Positions 34,300 through 43,837 are shown, numbered from the stretch's first letter. The stretch is 49,962 nucleotides of DNA from Williamsia sp. 1138 (GCF_002095435.2 NZ_MJEJ02000020.1:1-49962); one strand, 5' to 3'. A program made the numbers and translations. The notes: generated by a model from the letters alone, not told the origin.

Positions 34300-34330
34300 T
34301 TGACATCACGTCTGAACACAGCGTATGGTC
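34300..34330 (+). promoter_or_regulatory. Operator and promoter of the aldehyde dehydrogenase-mce unit
   Basis: TTGACA (34300-34305), 18 bases and TATGGT (34324-34329) form a near-consensus promoter. The operator (34310-34330) reads GTCTGAAC, ACAGC, GTATGGTC and covers spacer and -10. Seven bases after the -10 an ATG opens the 27-codon leader ORF, so the mRNA probably begins at or next to that codon. Confidence 0.75.
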
Positions 34331-34336
34331 CACGAC

Positions 34337-34420
34337 ATGCCTGATCCGAATGCGGCGAGCAGGATGCTTGCTGAACGATTCTCGCGCCCCGTCCCGCCTC
34401 TACGAGGAGCAACAGAATGA
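34337..34420 (+). CDS. Leaderless 27-residue upstream ORF coupled to the aldehyde dehydrogenase
   Basis: ATG 34337 opens MPDPNAASRM followed by LAERFSRPVPPLRGATE and a TGA at 34418-34420. That TGA overlaps the aldehyde dehydrogenase ATG (34417) as ATGA, the standard coupling signal in this genome. Spacing from the -10 (seven bases) equals that of the kinase gene, where the ATG is a true start. The segment just before the stop includes GAGGAGC, the ribosome site for the downstream gene. The peptide could be a regulatory leader or simply aid translation of the long operon. No homologue is recognised. Confidence 0.55.
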   Translation: MPDPNAASRMLAERFSRPVPPLRGATE

Positions 34421-35805
34421 CCATCGCGCCATCGGCCCTACAGATCTCACCGTCGGTTCACGATGAGGTGGACTGCGCACGCAACGCCTTCACCACCGGA
34501 CGGACCAAGTCGCTGTCGTGGCGTAGAGCGCAACTCGAGGGCCTGCTGCGCTTCATCGACGAGAACGAAGAGGAGCTCGCAGCCGCGGTGTCGGCGGACC
34601 TGGGACGCAGTGCGATCGCCACGTTCATGGCGGACATCGGTCCGGTTCGGCACGAGGTGCGGCACACCCTGGCATCGCTGCCACGCTGGATCAAGCCGGT
34701 CTCGGTCCGGATGAGCACGTCCACCATGCCAGGAAAGGCCTGGTCTACACCTGAGCCGAAGGGCGTGGTGCTGATCATGGGTGCGTGGAACTTCCCGCTT
34801 CTGCTCACCTTGCAGCCATTGGTCAGCGCGCTGGCCGCCGGCAATGCAGCGGTGATCAAGCCGTCGGAGATCTCGGGTGCCACGGCCGCGGTCCTGGCCG
34901 AACGGCTGTCGGACTACCTAGACCCGGAAGCGGTCCGGGTGATCGTCGGTGATGTCGAGGTGGGCAAGCAACTTCTCGAGATCCCGTTCGACCATGTGTT
35001 CTTCACCGGGTCGACCACCGTCGGGAAACTGGTGATGGGTGCCTGCGCGCAACATCTGACGCCCGTCACGCTCGAACTCGGTGGCAAGAGCCCTGTCATC
35101 GTCGCCCGCGACGCGGATCTCGCTGTCGCGGCCCGCCGCATCGCCTGGGCGAAGGCGATCAATGCAGGACAGACCTGCACGGCGCCCGACTACGTTCTCG
35201 TCGAGGAGTCGGTTCGGCCTCAGCTGGTCGACCGCCTTCTGGAGGAACTGCCGAGGGCAGCCGCCGCCGACACGACACACATCGTGAACCGGCAGCACCT
35301 CGATAGACTGAGCGGTCTGTTGCGCACTCACGGGGGCCACCGGTCAGGCGGTACCGTCGATGTCGACAAGCTCGAGATCAGCCCCGCTCTGGTCACCGAC
35401 CCGGACGTGGACTCCCCGCTCATGCAGGAGGAGATCTTCGGCCCGATACTTCCGGTTGTGTCTGTGGAGAACCTGGCCGCGGCGATCGAGTTCGTCAGTT
35501 CGAGGCCGAAACCGTTGGCCCTGTATCTCTTCACCGAGTCGCAGGATGTCGAACGGCAGGTGCTGGATCAGACATCCTCCGGTTCGGTGGTGGTCAACCA
35601 CCTGCTCTATCAACTTCTGGTGCCGGAACTGCCCTTCGGTGGAGTGGGTCAATCCGGTATCGGCAACTATCACGGCAAACACGGATTCGACACGTTCAGC
35701 CACCAGAAGGCGGTTCTCCGTAAGCCGAGTCGCCCAGACCTGGATGCCACGTACCCACCCTACGGCCGCCTGATGGAGAAGATCCTGCGCCGATCCATGG
35801 GGTGA
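34417..35805 (+). CDS. Aldehyde dehydrogenase (ALDH3/fatty aldehyde type)
   Basis: The enzyme oxidises an aldehyde to the acid with NAD(P)+. The 462 residues match the short ALDH3 class without the N-terminal extension of ALDH1. Motifs: PKGVVLIMGAWNFPLLLTL (115-133), VFFTGSTTVGK (194-204), Glu220 in LELGGKSP, nucleophile Cys254 in NAGQTCTAPDY, and EEIFGPILPVV. The GAGGAG ribosome site lies within the small upstream ORF. It is the first full gene of the likely mce transcript, with yrbEA starting 120 bases after its stop. An aldehyde end made by the DUF2236 oxygenase would be a sensible substrate, by inference. Confidence 0.93.
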   Translation: MTIAPSALQISPSVHDEVDCARNAFTTGRTKSLSWRRAQLEGLLRFIDENEEELAAAVSADLGRSAIATFMADIGPVRHEVRHTLASLPRWIKPVSVRMSTSTMPGKAWSTPEPKGVVLIMGAWNFPLLLTLQPLVSALAAGNAAVIKPSEISGATAAVLAERLSDYLDPEAVRVIVGDVEVGKQLLEIPFDHVFFTGSTTVGKLVMGACAQHLTPVTLELGGKSPVIVARDADLAVAARRIAWAKAINAGQTCTAPDYVLVEESVRPQLVDRLLEELPRAAAADTTHIVNRQHLDRLSGLLRTHGGHRSGGTVDVDKLEISPALVTDPDVDSPLMQEEIFGPILPVVSVENLAAAIEFVSSRPKPLALYLFTESQDVERQVLDQTSSGSVVVNHLLYQLLVPELPFGGVGQSGIGNYHGKHGFDTFSHQKAVLRKPSRPDLDATYPPYGRLMEKILRRSMG

Positions 35806-35925
35806 ATGCGTGGTATCGCATGAATGGGTCGGGGGATCCAATCGTTCGAAACGACCAAAGGGGTGGGAGATCTTCTCGCATCAGATGACCGGTGCCGCAA
35901 CAGGTCCGGATTGGGGACTGCAGCG

Positions 35926-36831
35926 ATGACGCTTTCGACATTGCCAGAAGCGAGGCCGGCGCAGCCTGGTCACGAGGGGACACCTGCGCAGGGGAGTCGC
36001 TCAGGTCAGTGGCCTTCCGCAATCGCCAAGCGAGTGCGTGGGGTGTTCACCGATCGGGTGATCCGGAGTTTCGGGACCATCGGCCGGTCGGCTCGTCTGA
36101 CCGGCGAGATCGTCCGCTTTGCGGTGGTCGACACGGTCCGACTGCGATTGCCCGTACAAGAGGTCCTCGAACAGATGTGGAAGCTGTTCAAGGTGACCGC
36201 TCTGCCGGCCCTGCTCATGGCGGTGCCGATCGGTGCGGAGGTCTCGGTGCAGGTCGGTGGCGTCATGGATCAGGTCGGTGCGAACTCGCTGGCCGGTGCG
36301 GCGAGTGGACTGGGCGTGGTGGGGCAAGGTGCCCCGATGGCTGCCGGACTGCTCATGAGTGGTGCCGCGGCGTCGGCAATCGCTTCCGACCTGGGCGCCC
36401 GGGCGATCCGGGAAGAAATCGAAGCGATGCGGGTGATGGGTATCAATCCTGTCCAACGCCTGGTTGTCCCGCGGTTCATCGCCATGGTGGCCATCTCGCC
36501 GGCCCTGTGCATCATGATCATCGCCGCCGGCGTCGGTGCGGGCCTGACGATTTCCGCGAACGTCAACGGCGTTGTGCCGGCCAGCTTCTGGCAGTCATTC
36601 GGGGCTTTTGCGACACCCGTGGATCTGATTTTCTCGGTGCTCAAGACGCTCATCTTCGCGGTCATCGTCGTCGTGATCGCCAGCTTGCGCGGACTCGAGG
36701 CGAAAGGCGGCCCGAAAGGTGTCGCCAACGCCGTCAATGCGTCCGTGGTCCTCAGTGTGTTCTGCATATTCATGACCAACTTGCTGGTCAGCCAATTGCA
36801 GACCATGTTCTTCCCGGCGCAGCTGGCGTAA
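35926..36831 (+). CDS. yrbEA: YrbE-type permease A of the Mce transporter
   Basis: This MlaE-family integral membrane subunit works with MceG to drive lipid import. The 301 residues hold about five hydrophobic segments after a basic N-terminal stretch. The coupling-helix motif EEIEAMRVMGINPVQRLVVPR is canonical for YrbE-A. ATG 35926 is preferred; the frame is open 102 bases upstream. No operator is visible in the 120-base gap after the aldehyde dehydrogenase, so cotranscription is likely. yrbEB starts five bases after the stop. Confidence 0.92.
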   Translation: MTLSTLPEARPAQPGHEGTPAQGSRSGQWPSAIAKRVRGVFTDRVIRSFGTIGRSARLTGEIVRFAVVDTVRLRLPVQEVLEQMWKLFKVTALPALLMAVPIGAEVSVQVGGVMDQVGANSLAGAASGLGVVGQGAPMAAGLLMSGAAASAIASDLGARAIREEIEAMRVMGINPVQRLVVPRFIAMVAISPALCIMIIAAGVGAGLTISANVNGVVPASFWQSFGAFATPVDLIFSVLKTLIFAVIVVVIASLRGLEAKGGPKGVANAVNASVVLSVFCIFMTNLLVSQLQTMFFPAQLA

Positions 36832-36836
36832 AGGCG

Positions 36837-37700
36837 ATGACAATGACAATGCAGGCTTTCACCCGTGTACCCGGCCGCGCCCTGGGCGCCGCGCAACGCA
36901 GCATCCGAAACGCCACCATGGAGTTCGGCCAAATCGTGATCTTCACCTGGAAGACGCTGACGCTGCTCCCCAAAACAGTCCGGCACTATCGGAAACAGAC
37001 CTCGAAGACCATGAACGACATGGCCTGGGGAAGTGGCTCACTGATCGTCGACGGCGGCGTCATCAGTCTGATGTTCTTCCTGGGCACGGCCGTCGGCGCG
37101 GTGGTCGCGATCCAGGCCTTCATGGCCTTCGACCTGCTCGGCTTCGGTGCCCTGACCGGAATCATCGGCTCGTTCGGCAACATCCGCGTCATAGCGCCGA
37201 TCATCACCGGCATCGGGTTCGCGGCGCAGGCAGGTTGCCGGATGACCGCCGAAATCGGCGCCATGCGGATCTCCGAAGAAATCGACGCCACCGAGGCAAT
37301 GGGCCTACAGGCCATCCCGTTTGTGGTGGGGACCAGGTTGATCGGCGGGATGCTGGTGGTGCTGCCCGGCTATCTGATGGCAATTGTCGTCAGTTTCATA
37401 ACGGGTGGTCTGATCATCAAGCTGTTCCACGATCAGCCCGGCGGGACATACGATCACTACTTTGCCCAGTTCGTCAGCGTGCCAGACCTCTTCGCCTCGG
37501 TGGCAAAGGCATTGGTTTTCTGTGCGGTTGTCACGTTGATCCACTGCTACTACGGCTATTTCGCGAGCGGTGGTCCGGCCGGGGTCGGCGCCGCCTCAGG
37601 ACGGGCGATCCGGGCCAGTCTGGTCGCCATCGTGGTGTTGAACTTCTTGATGACCGTGGCGATCTGGGGTCTCAATCCAGACCTCCCGTTCAAGGGCTGA
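36837..37700 (+). CDS. yrbEB: YrbE-type permease B of the Mce transporter
   Basis: The 287-residue second permease subunit shares the MlaE fold; the coupling motif reads EEIDATEAMGLQAIPFVVGTR, the variant typical of YrbE-B. Several hydrophobic segments (for example VISLMFFLGTAVGAVVAIQA and GGMLVVLPGYLMAIVVSF) span the membrane. The start at the first ATG of ATGACAATGACAATG follows the yrbEA stop by five bases. mceA begins four bases after its stop. Confidence 0.92.
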   Translation: MTMTMQAFTRVPGRALGAAQRSIRNATMEFGQIVIFTWKTLTLLPKTVRHYRKQTSKTMNDMAWGSGSLIVDGGVISLMFFLGTAVGAVVAIQAFMAFDLLGFGALTGIIGSFGNIRVIAPIITGIGFAAQAGCRMTAEIGAMRISEEIDATEAMGLQAIPFVVGTRLIGGMLVVLPGYLMAIVVSFITGGLIIKLFHDQPGGTYDHYFAQFVSVPDLFASVAKALVFCAVVTLIHCYYGYFASGGPAGVGAASGRAIRASLVAIVVLNFLMTVAIWGLNPDLPFKG

Positions 37701-37704
37701 GGAC

Positions 37705-38787
37705 ATGGCTGTTTATTCATTCCAGGATTTTGTCCGCGGAGATTCCCGCCGACAGCAGCATTCGCTCGGCATTGCCGGAGCCATCGCAATAGTGGCGGTG
37801 ATCATCGCAGTGCTGATCGGAGCGTGGGTGTATCCCACCGTGACGGCCCCATCCGGTACGCGGGTCCAGTTCGTGGTGCCTGCACTCGGCCCGGGTGTCG
37901 AGCCCGGAACCAAGGTGCTGCTTCACGGAGCCGAGGTGGGTGAGGTGACCGAGGTGTCGGCAGAGAATGCCGACTCGGTCACGATCGCAGTGGTATTGCA
38001 GAGCGCGAGTGCGTCACTGATCACCGACGACGTCGAGGTCGACTTCCGGCCCGAGAACTATTTCGGAATCACTGCGGTGAATCTCGCCGAGGCCGGCGAC
38101 GGTATTCCTGTGGTTGATGGCCAGGTGATCAGGCGTTCGGCTGCACCCGATTTCACGATGTCGACGATGCTCGAGCAGGGTTCTCTCGTGATCGACGGAA
38201 CGCTGACCGAGTCGATGATCTCCAGTTTGGACAAGGTCGTCCAGTACGCGGACGGACTGGCTCCGCTGATCCGAACCGGCATCGTGGTGGCCGACTCGGT
38301 GGCTCGAGCGCAACGTGAGTTGCCGAGTGTGCTGATGAATCGGATGAACGATGTGCTTGCCGAGTTCCCCGCGTTCAGTCGCGAGGCTGCCGGCGCGTTG
38401 TACTCGATCTACGACAGTGCATACAACCGGCGTCCCGATGGCTCTATCGGTGTCGACGATGCCTTCATGGACGAGACCGATCAGGCTCTCGAGTTGGCAG
38501 CCAGTGACCTGTTCGGCAAGGCGGGTGCACTGCTCGCCTCGCACGATTCCGAGCTGACCCCTCTCACTCAGTTGCTCAAGTCGTTGTCCGACCCACTGCC
38601 GGCCATCATCGGCTCGGGCGCAACCATCGACAAGTTGATTACCGCTGTGACACAGGTGGAATCGGCATTCACCGGGACGCAGGAGCAGAAGACATTGCAG
38701 TTGCGAATCGTATTGGACGATCTGCCGGGGCTGGCCGGCCCACTGACTAGATCAGGTGCGATCACAAGTGGCGGAGGGAATCGATGA
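37705..38787 (+). CDS. mceA: Mce family protein A
   Basis: The 360-residue protein has one N-terminal membrane anchor (IAGAIAIVAVIIAVLIGAWVY, about 23-43). An MCE/MlaD domain follows (about 50-135: GTRVQFVVPALGPGVEPGTKVLLHGAEVGEV), then a helical tail that would join a hexameric tube across the periplasm. It is shorter than M. tuberculosis Mce1A (454 residues) and lacks the Pro-rich end. It is the first of six mce genes linked by short overlaps. Confidence 0.9.
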   Translation: MAVYSFQDFVRGDSRRQQHSLGIAGAIAIVAVIIAVLIGAWVYPTVTAPSGTRVQFVVPALGPGVEPGTKVLLHGAEVGEVTEVSAENADSVTIAVVLQSASASLITDDVEVDFRPENYFGITAVNLAEAGDGIPVVDGQVIRRSAAPDFTMSTMLEQGSLVIDGTLTESMISSLDKVVQYADGLAPLIRTGIVVADSVARAQRELPSVLMNRMNDVLAEFPAFSREAAGALYSIYDSAYNRRPDGSIGVDDAFMDETDQALELAASDLFGKAGALLASHDSELTPLTQLLKSLSDPLPAIIGSGATIDKLITAVTQVESAFTGTQEQKTLQLRIVLDDLPGLAGPLTRSGAITSGGGNR

Positions 38788-39794
38788 TCTCACGTAATGG
38801 CGTTGTGCTCATCGCCGTGAAGCTGGTGGCTGTGGGGGCGGTGACCGTGTTCCTGTTCATCCTGGTCATCAACGCCATGCGCAACCCCGTGGACGCGGAG
38901 ACCCGCGGCTACAGCGCGGACTTCACTGACGCCTCCGGGTTGCGGGAGAACGGTGACGTCCGGATGAACGGGTTGCGGATCGGAAAGGTCTCGGACGTCG
39001 AGCTGGAGCAATCGCCGGAGGGAGCAGTGGCCAAGGTCGAGTTCTCTCTGGAAAACGATCTGCAGCTGACGGATTCGTCCACCTTGTCGATCAAGTATCA
39101 GAATCTCACTGGCGTCCGGTACATCGATGTGGACCTGGGTGAGGCCTCCGGCCCCAGGGTGTCGCACCTGTCGACCCGGTCGACGAACCCGTCCTACGAC
39201 ATCACCGAGCTCTTCAACGGGTTGCAACCGGTGCTCTCGACGATGAACACCAATGAGATCAATGCGTTCACCGAGAATGCGATCTCCCTTTTACAGGGTG
39301 ACGGTGGAGGCCTCGGACCGATGCTCGACAGCACTCAGAAGCTCGCCGAGTTCGCGCAGGATCGTCAGCAGGTGATCTCGACGTTGATCTCGAACATGAG
39401 CCGGATCTCGGACGTGATGGGCGGCCGCTCCGAAGCGGTGGTCGGATTCTTGGAGGCCGTGAACATTCCCATGAGCAATGCGATGACGGTCCTCGACGAG
39501 TTCCCCAAGACGGCGTCGACCGGACCGGCGCTGGTGGAGCCCGTGGAGCGACTGCTCGTCGCCCTCGGCATCTCGGAGGACCTGGACGTCAACGTCTTCC
39601 TGAAGAACGCATTCCACTCGCTCGAAGAGGCCGCCGGGTCGCTACGGCTACTACCCGGCGCCCTCGCCGGATTGAAGCTGCCGGCAGCAACGTCGCGGAC
39701 GCCGACCACATGCAGCAACGGGGTCGCGGCTCTGCCCACCGATGTGGGCGTCCTGCTGGCCGGAAATGAGGTGGTCCTGTGCAACGCCAAGTGA
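38784..39794 (+). CDS. mceB: Mce family protein B
   Basis: The 336 residues contain an N-terminal anchor (LVAVGAVTVFLFILVINAM), the MCE domain (about 40-130, with FTDASGLRENGDVRMNGLRIGKV) and a helical tail (MNTNEINAFTENAISLLQGD). The ATG overlaps the mceA stop as ATGA. The region near the end holds two Cys (TTCSNG, VVLCNAK), as is common at Mce C-termini and possibly disulfide-linked. Confidence 0.9.
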   Translation: MISRNGVVLIAVKLVAVGAVTVFLFILVINAMRNPVDAETRGYSADFTDASGLRENGDVRMNGLRIGKVSDVELEQSPEGAVAKVEFSLENDLQLTDSSTLSIKYQNLTGVRYIDVDLGEASGPRVSHLSTRSTNPSYDITELFNGLQPVLSTMNTNEINAFTENAISLLQGDGGGLGPMLDSTQKLAEFAQDRQQVISTLISNMSRISDVMGGRSEAVVGFLEAVNIPMSNAMTVLDEFPKTASTGPALVEPVERLLVALGISEDLDVNVFLKNAFHSLEEAAGSLRLLPGALAGLKLPAATSRTPTTCSNGVAALPTDVGVLLAGNEVVLCNAK

Positions 39795-40783
39795 ATACAT
39801 CGCGCCGGGGTCTGCGGTCGATCTGGTCCAATGACGTGGTCGTCGGAGTGACGGTCGTGGCTGTCGCGGTGATCGTGCTGATCGCTTTCGGCCTGCTGTA
39901 CATGCGCCCCCCGAATCAGAAGACGATCACCTTCGAGACAACCGACGCCTCGGCCATCACAGTGGGTCAGGATGTGCGCGTAGCGGGTATCAGCATCGGC
40001 ACCGTCTCGGACATCACGATGGAACCGAACACCGTGAGGGTGTCTGCGCGAGTAGACGATACGACCTTCGTGGGGGATCAATCCCGGATCGAGGTGCGGA
40101 TGCTGACGCCGGTGGGTGGGTATGCGATCAGCCTGGTCCCGCGCGGCGCGCAGCAGAAGTCGGATGTTCTCATCCCCACCGAACGCGTCAGCGTCCCCTA
40201 CTCGATCGGTGACGTGCTGCAGAGTGCACCGACCGTGACCGAGGAGGTCGACGCACAGACCGTGCAGGCGAACCTGGACCAGGTAGCCGATGCGCTGAAC
40301 GGCAACTCAACCTCGCTGACGTCCATTGTCGACGGGCTGAACAGCATCACGGGAGTGTTCGAGCGGCAACGCGGTCAGGTCGATCAGATAGCCGCCCTCG
40401 CTCGCGAGTATCTGCACACCTTCGAAGCGAACCGCCAGTTCGTATTCGAGCTGATCACCAAGATCGACACGGTGGTGAACACCTATCTGAACAATGCCGC
40501 GGGGTTCAACTACGCGTATCTGTTGCTCGGAAATGTCCTGTCCAAATTGACGCCGTTCATGAAGTTCTTTCTTGAGAACTCCGACCTCGTCCGGACTCAT
40601 GTCGAGGGCCTGAAGTCAACGGTCGCCGACATCCAGCAGAACCTGGGACCGGCGATCGACAATCTGCAGTCGTTACGCGGACAATTGGCACAGTGGCTCG
40701 GCCCAGACGGGATGAAGCAGTTCGGTGGCGGAAACCTCTGGACATCGCAAGTGTGTGTACCGATTCCGGGGCGGGAGTGCTGA
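39779..40783 (+). CDS. mceC: Mce family protein C
   Basis: The 334 residues have an anchor (VVVGVTVVAVAVIVLIAFGLL), an MCE domain (about 50-125, ITFETTDASAITVGQDVRVAG) and a long helical tail. The Cys pair near the end (QVCVPIPGREC) repeats the pattern of the other subunits. GTG 39779 is chosen because GAGGTGG lies just upstream, giving a 16-base overlap with mceB; GTG 39791, with the usual GTGA overlap, is an alternative. It is shorter than Mce1C of M. tuberculosis (about 515 residues), lacking the Pro-rich tail. Confidence 0.88.
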   Translation: MQRQVNTSRRGLRSIWSNDVVVGVTVVAVAVIVLIAFGLLYMRPPNQKTITFETTDASAITVGQDVRVAGISIGTVSDITMEPNTVRVSARVDDTTFVGDQSRIEVRMLTPVGGYAISLVPRGAQQKSDVLIPTERVSVPYSIGDVLQSAPTVTEEVDAQTVQANLDQVADALNGNSTSLTSIVDGLNSITGVFERQRGQVDQIAALAREYLHTFEANRQFVFELITKIDTVVNTYLNNAAGFNYAYLLLGNVLSKLTPFMKFFLENSDLVRTHVEGLKSTVADIQQNLGPAIDNLQSLRGQLAQWLGPDGMKQFGGGNLWTSQVCVPIPGREC

Positions 40784-40784
40784 G

Positions 40785-41828
40785 GTGAAGAAGTCTGAAC
40801 TGACGAAACGAGTCGTCGCATTGGCCGCGGTGGTTGTGACGGTAGGTGCCGCTGTGACGACGGTGCGCTACATGAACGCTCCGCAGGCATCGGCGGCGAG
40901 CGCACGAGATGGCTCCGGATTCTGTGCCGAGATGGCCGATTCCATCGGGCTGTACGAGGGAAACCCGGTGACGCAGATGGGATATCAACTCGGTACCGTC
41001 ACTTCGATACACCCGCTCGGTGACCACGTGAAAGTAGTCTTCGAACTCGATGCGGGACGTTCATTTCCCGCCGACGTGCAGGTGGTGACCAGATCCAAGT
41101 CACTGCTCGCGGACAGAAGTCTCGAACTCGTCGGCAACTACGCCGGTGGCCCGACGCTGCGATCCGGCACCTGTGTCGAGATGGATCGAACGCACACCCC
41201 GAAGAGCATTTCTGAGATCACCGGGTCTGCGTCCGATTTCATCGAGGCACTCTCGGCCACCGACGAAGACACCGTCGAATCGGCCATCACCGGTCTGGAC
41301 AAGGCGCTCGACGGCACCGGCACCAACGCCAATTCGATGATGCGGCAGGCCGCCGCCGCGGCGCGCAACCCCGAACAGGTCACCGCAGACATCGGCTCCT
41401 CCATCATGAACATGGCGCCGCTGACCGAGGACGCGCTGGCGCACTGGGGCGAGATCACCTCCATCCTCAACCAGATGCCATCGGTTGCCAGGCTCGGAAC
41501 GACGCTGTTCGGCGATGTCGCACGCTTTGACCGAGGGGTGGGGTGGCTGGTGGCGACGATCTACGACATCCAGCGCAACTACGGCGACGATCTGTGGCCG
41601 CTGATGCAGGGAGGTGTGGCCGATGTGATCCATCTCGCCGCCACCCGGGCTCCGGATCTCCAACAGCTCTACGCCACAGTCCCTTCCATCGCGGCGGTGC
41701 TGAATCAGCAGGAGGCGTCAAGTGGTCTCTCCGTTCCTTACCAGGCGCCCACTGTGAGCGTGAAGGGAAACAACGTGCCCGCAACGAGCATTCTCGACGT
41801 GATTCTGCAGACGGCTGGGCAGCGATGA
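40785..41828 (+). CDS. mceD: Mce family protein D
   Basis: The 347 residues start at GTG 40785, one base after the mceC stop. The hydrophobic N-terminus (VVALAAVVVTVGAAVTTVRY) could be an anchor or signal. The MCE domain follows (about 45-125) with a Cys pair (GFCAEM, GTCVEMD) framing it. Helical tail and total length fit a short-type MceD. The gene overlaps mceE by four bases. Confidence 0.88.
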   Translation: MKKSELTKRVVALAAVVVTVGAAVTTVRYMNAPQASAASARDGSGFCAEMADSIGLYEGNPVTQMGYQLGTVTSIHPLGDHVKVVFELDAGRSFPADVQVVTRSKSLLADRSLELVGNYAGGPTLRSGTCVEMDRTHTPKSISEITGSASDFIEALSATDEDTVESAITGLDKALDGTGTNANSMMRQAAAAARNPEQVTADIGSSIMNMAPLTEDALAHWGEITSILNQMPSVARLGTTLFGDVARFDRGVGWLVATIYDIQRNYGDDLWPLMQGGVADVIHLAATRAPDLQQLYATVPSIAAVLNQQEASSGLSVPYQAPTVSVKGNNVPATSILDVILQTAGQR

Positions 41829-42832
41829 CCATGAACAAGATGACAAGAGCTCTGGGGCTGGCTGTCACCGCCGCTGTGGCGATCGTGACGGCAGGGTGCT
41901 CGTTCGGCCCCAATGAGTTGCCCTCGGTGCGCGCGGGAGTCAGCAGCGACTACGAAGCGACGCTCGAGTTCAGCAGCGTGCTGAATCTCCCACCGGGCGC
42001 CGATGTGGTGATGAACGGCCTGCGGGTGGGTCAGGTCCAGGATCAAGAACCCGGCGACAAGGGGATCGACGTCACGGTGGGCCTGACCGATGACATCAAG
42101 ATCCCTGCCGATGTGCGTGCCATCATCAGGCAGAACACCCTGCTGGGCGATACGTATATCGCGCTCACCCCGAATGATGAGCCTGGAGCCGGTGCCCAGT
42201 ACCTCGGCGACGGGGGAGTCGTCCCGGTAGAACGAACCACGTCGCCTCCGCAACTGGAGGACACAATCGCGGTTCTGGCGTACTTCGTCAACGGCGGCAG
42301 TATCCAGAAGGTCCAGGACACGATGGCGACCCTGAACAAGACGATGCCGCCCACGGACGACATCAGAAAGCTGGCTTCGGTGGTCTCGGTCGATCTGAAG
42401 GACCTTGCCGGCAACACCACCGAGATCGACCGGATGCTCGAGGGATTCAACGGTGTATCGCTGTCGGTGACCGACCGGAGCGACCAATTGCGAGCCGTCT
42501 TCGGCGACGAGGGAGTCTACTACTGGAAGCGGGTGGCCAAGTCTCTCGTCGGCCATATCAGTACGCTCCTGCCGTCGGTGGGCAGCATCTTCGAGGGCGG
42601 CCTCTGGCTGATACCGATGCTGAACTCGTTGGCGGACACGGCGGAAGCCGGACGGGGAACATGGGACCGTGCACCTGAGGTGACCACGCAGCTGAGCAAC
42701 TTCTTGCGGACGACGTTGTTGCCGTTCTCCGAGAACCCTTCGGTCAACATCACCTCGGTGCGTACCGACGGCGGAAAGCAGCTGATCGGCGATGCGACCA
42801 CGATCCTGCGAATGCTGGGAGCAGTGCGATGA
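41825..42832 (+). CDS. mceE: Mce family lipoprotein E
   Basis: The 335 residues begin with a lipoprotein signal (LAVTAAVAIVTAGCSFG, lipobox TAGC), the LprK/LprN-type feature that marks MceE. The MCE domain (about 40-125: YEATLEFSSVLNLPPGADVVMNGLRVGQV) is complete. The long helical tail has the LPSVGSIFEGG region. ATG 41825 overlaps the mceD stop (ATGA), and the stop overlaps mceF. Confidence 0.92.
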   Translation: MTMNKMTRALGLAVTAAVAIVTAGCSFGPNELPSVRAGVSSDYEATLEFSSVLNLPPGADVVMNGLRVGQVQDQEPGDKGIDVTVGLTDDIKIPADVRAIIRQNTLLGDTYIALTPNDEPGAGAQYLGDGGVVPVERTTSPPQLEDTIAVLAYFVNGGSIQKVQDTMATLNKTMPPTDDIRKLASVVSVDLKDLAGNTTEIDRMLEGFNGVSLSVTDRSDQLRAVFGDEGVYYWKRVAKSLVGHISTLLPSVGSIFEGGLWLIPMLNSLADTAEAGRGTWDRAPEVTTQLSNFLRTTLLPFSENPSVNITSVRTDGGKQLIGDATTILRMLGAVR

Positions 42833-43788
42833 TCACCCGAACGAAGATCTCTGTGCTGGCCATGGTTCTGCTGGCAGTGTCATCGGTGTTCTACATGACC
42901 CGCGTGGGTCTGCATGTCGATGCGCTCAGCAGCACCAGGAGTGCGTCGATGGTGGTACCCGACACCAATGGGCTGCTGGTCGGGTCGAGGGTGCTGTTGC
43001 GGGGGGTGCCCATAGGTCACGTCACCGACCTCGAACCCGCCGCCGACGGGGTCGATGTGAGGTGGAATTACAGCGACGAGCGGAAAATACCGATCAACAG
43101 CGCATTCCGCGTGGACAATCTCTCGGCCCTGGGTGAGGCCTATGTGTCCGTACTGCCGTCTTCCATCAACGGTCCGTTTCTGGGTGACGGCGATGTCATT
43201 GCCAGGGAACAAGTATCGACGCCTACAACCTTCAAGGAGTTGTCCGAGAAGCTGACCGACATCTTGGGCCAGGTCGACCCTGACCAGGTTCAGGGCATCT
43301 TCTCGACACTGGACGTCGGTCTGCCCGACGATGTGCGGGTGATCGGTGATCTCAATCGTGCCGGTACCTATCTTGCGGACGAGTTCACCCAGCAGCAGGA
43401 CAATTTGGTGACGCTGTTGGCGACGCTGCAGCCCCTGCTGATGCGATCAGGCGACATGCCGGAGAACTTCCGGGCGACGGCGCCACTGATGGCCGACTTC
43501 GGCACGGGGTTCCAGGACCTCTTGAACTCGGTGAGAGATGCAACAATTCGCGGTCCGCTGCTCGCCGGTATCCGAGACGGTGCGAGTCCGCTGTTCACCG
43601 AACTGCAGACGTTCCTTGACCTGACGGCGGCCGACCTCAACGTGATCGGGGTGAACCTGCTTCCGGCGGCGAGTGCCGGTGCAGCTTCGCTCCGCACCGT
43701 GGACATGGGTCGCATGCTCGACAAGGTCCTCGCCGCGACCTCGCCTCCGGGCGCGGTGACCATCACCATCCCCGCCGGCGCGAACTGA
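42829..43788 (+). CDS. mceF: Mce family protein F
   Basis: The 319 residues have an N-terminal anchor (ISVLAMVLLAVSSVFYM) and an MCE domain (about 35-115, with VPDTNGLLVGSRVLLRGVPIGHV), then a helical tail. It is much shorter than Mce1F of M. tuberculosis (about 515 residues). It closes the six-gene set, and a 49-base gap with a strong ribosome site leads to the Mce-associated gene. Confidence 0.9.
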   Translation: MITRTKISVLAMVLLAVSSVFYMTRVGLHVDALSSTRSASMVVPDTNGLLVGSRVLLRGVPIGHVTDLEPAADGVDVRWNYSDERKIPINSAFRVDNLSALGEAYVSVLPSSINGPFLGDGDVIAREQVSTPTTFKELSEKLTDILGQVDPDQVQGIFSTLDVGLPDDVRVIGDLNRAGTYLADEFTQQQDNLVTLLATLQPLLMRSGDMPENFRATAPLMADFGTGFQDLLNSVRDATIRGPLLAGIRDGASPLFTELQTFLDLTAADLNVIGVNLLPAASAGAASLRTVDMGRMLDKVLAATSPPGAVTITIPAGAN

Positions 43789-43837
43789 ACAAGCGGTAAC
43801 CGAAAACTGACGACAGAAGGAAAGGAAGGTGGCGATC

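Noticed and set aside
35806-35925. Separate promoter or operator for yrbEA
   Set aside because: No copy of the 21-bp motif and no convincing -35/-10 pair; cotranscription from 34300 explains expression.
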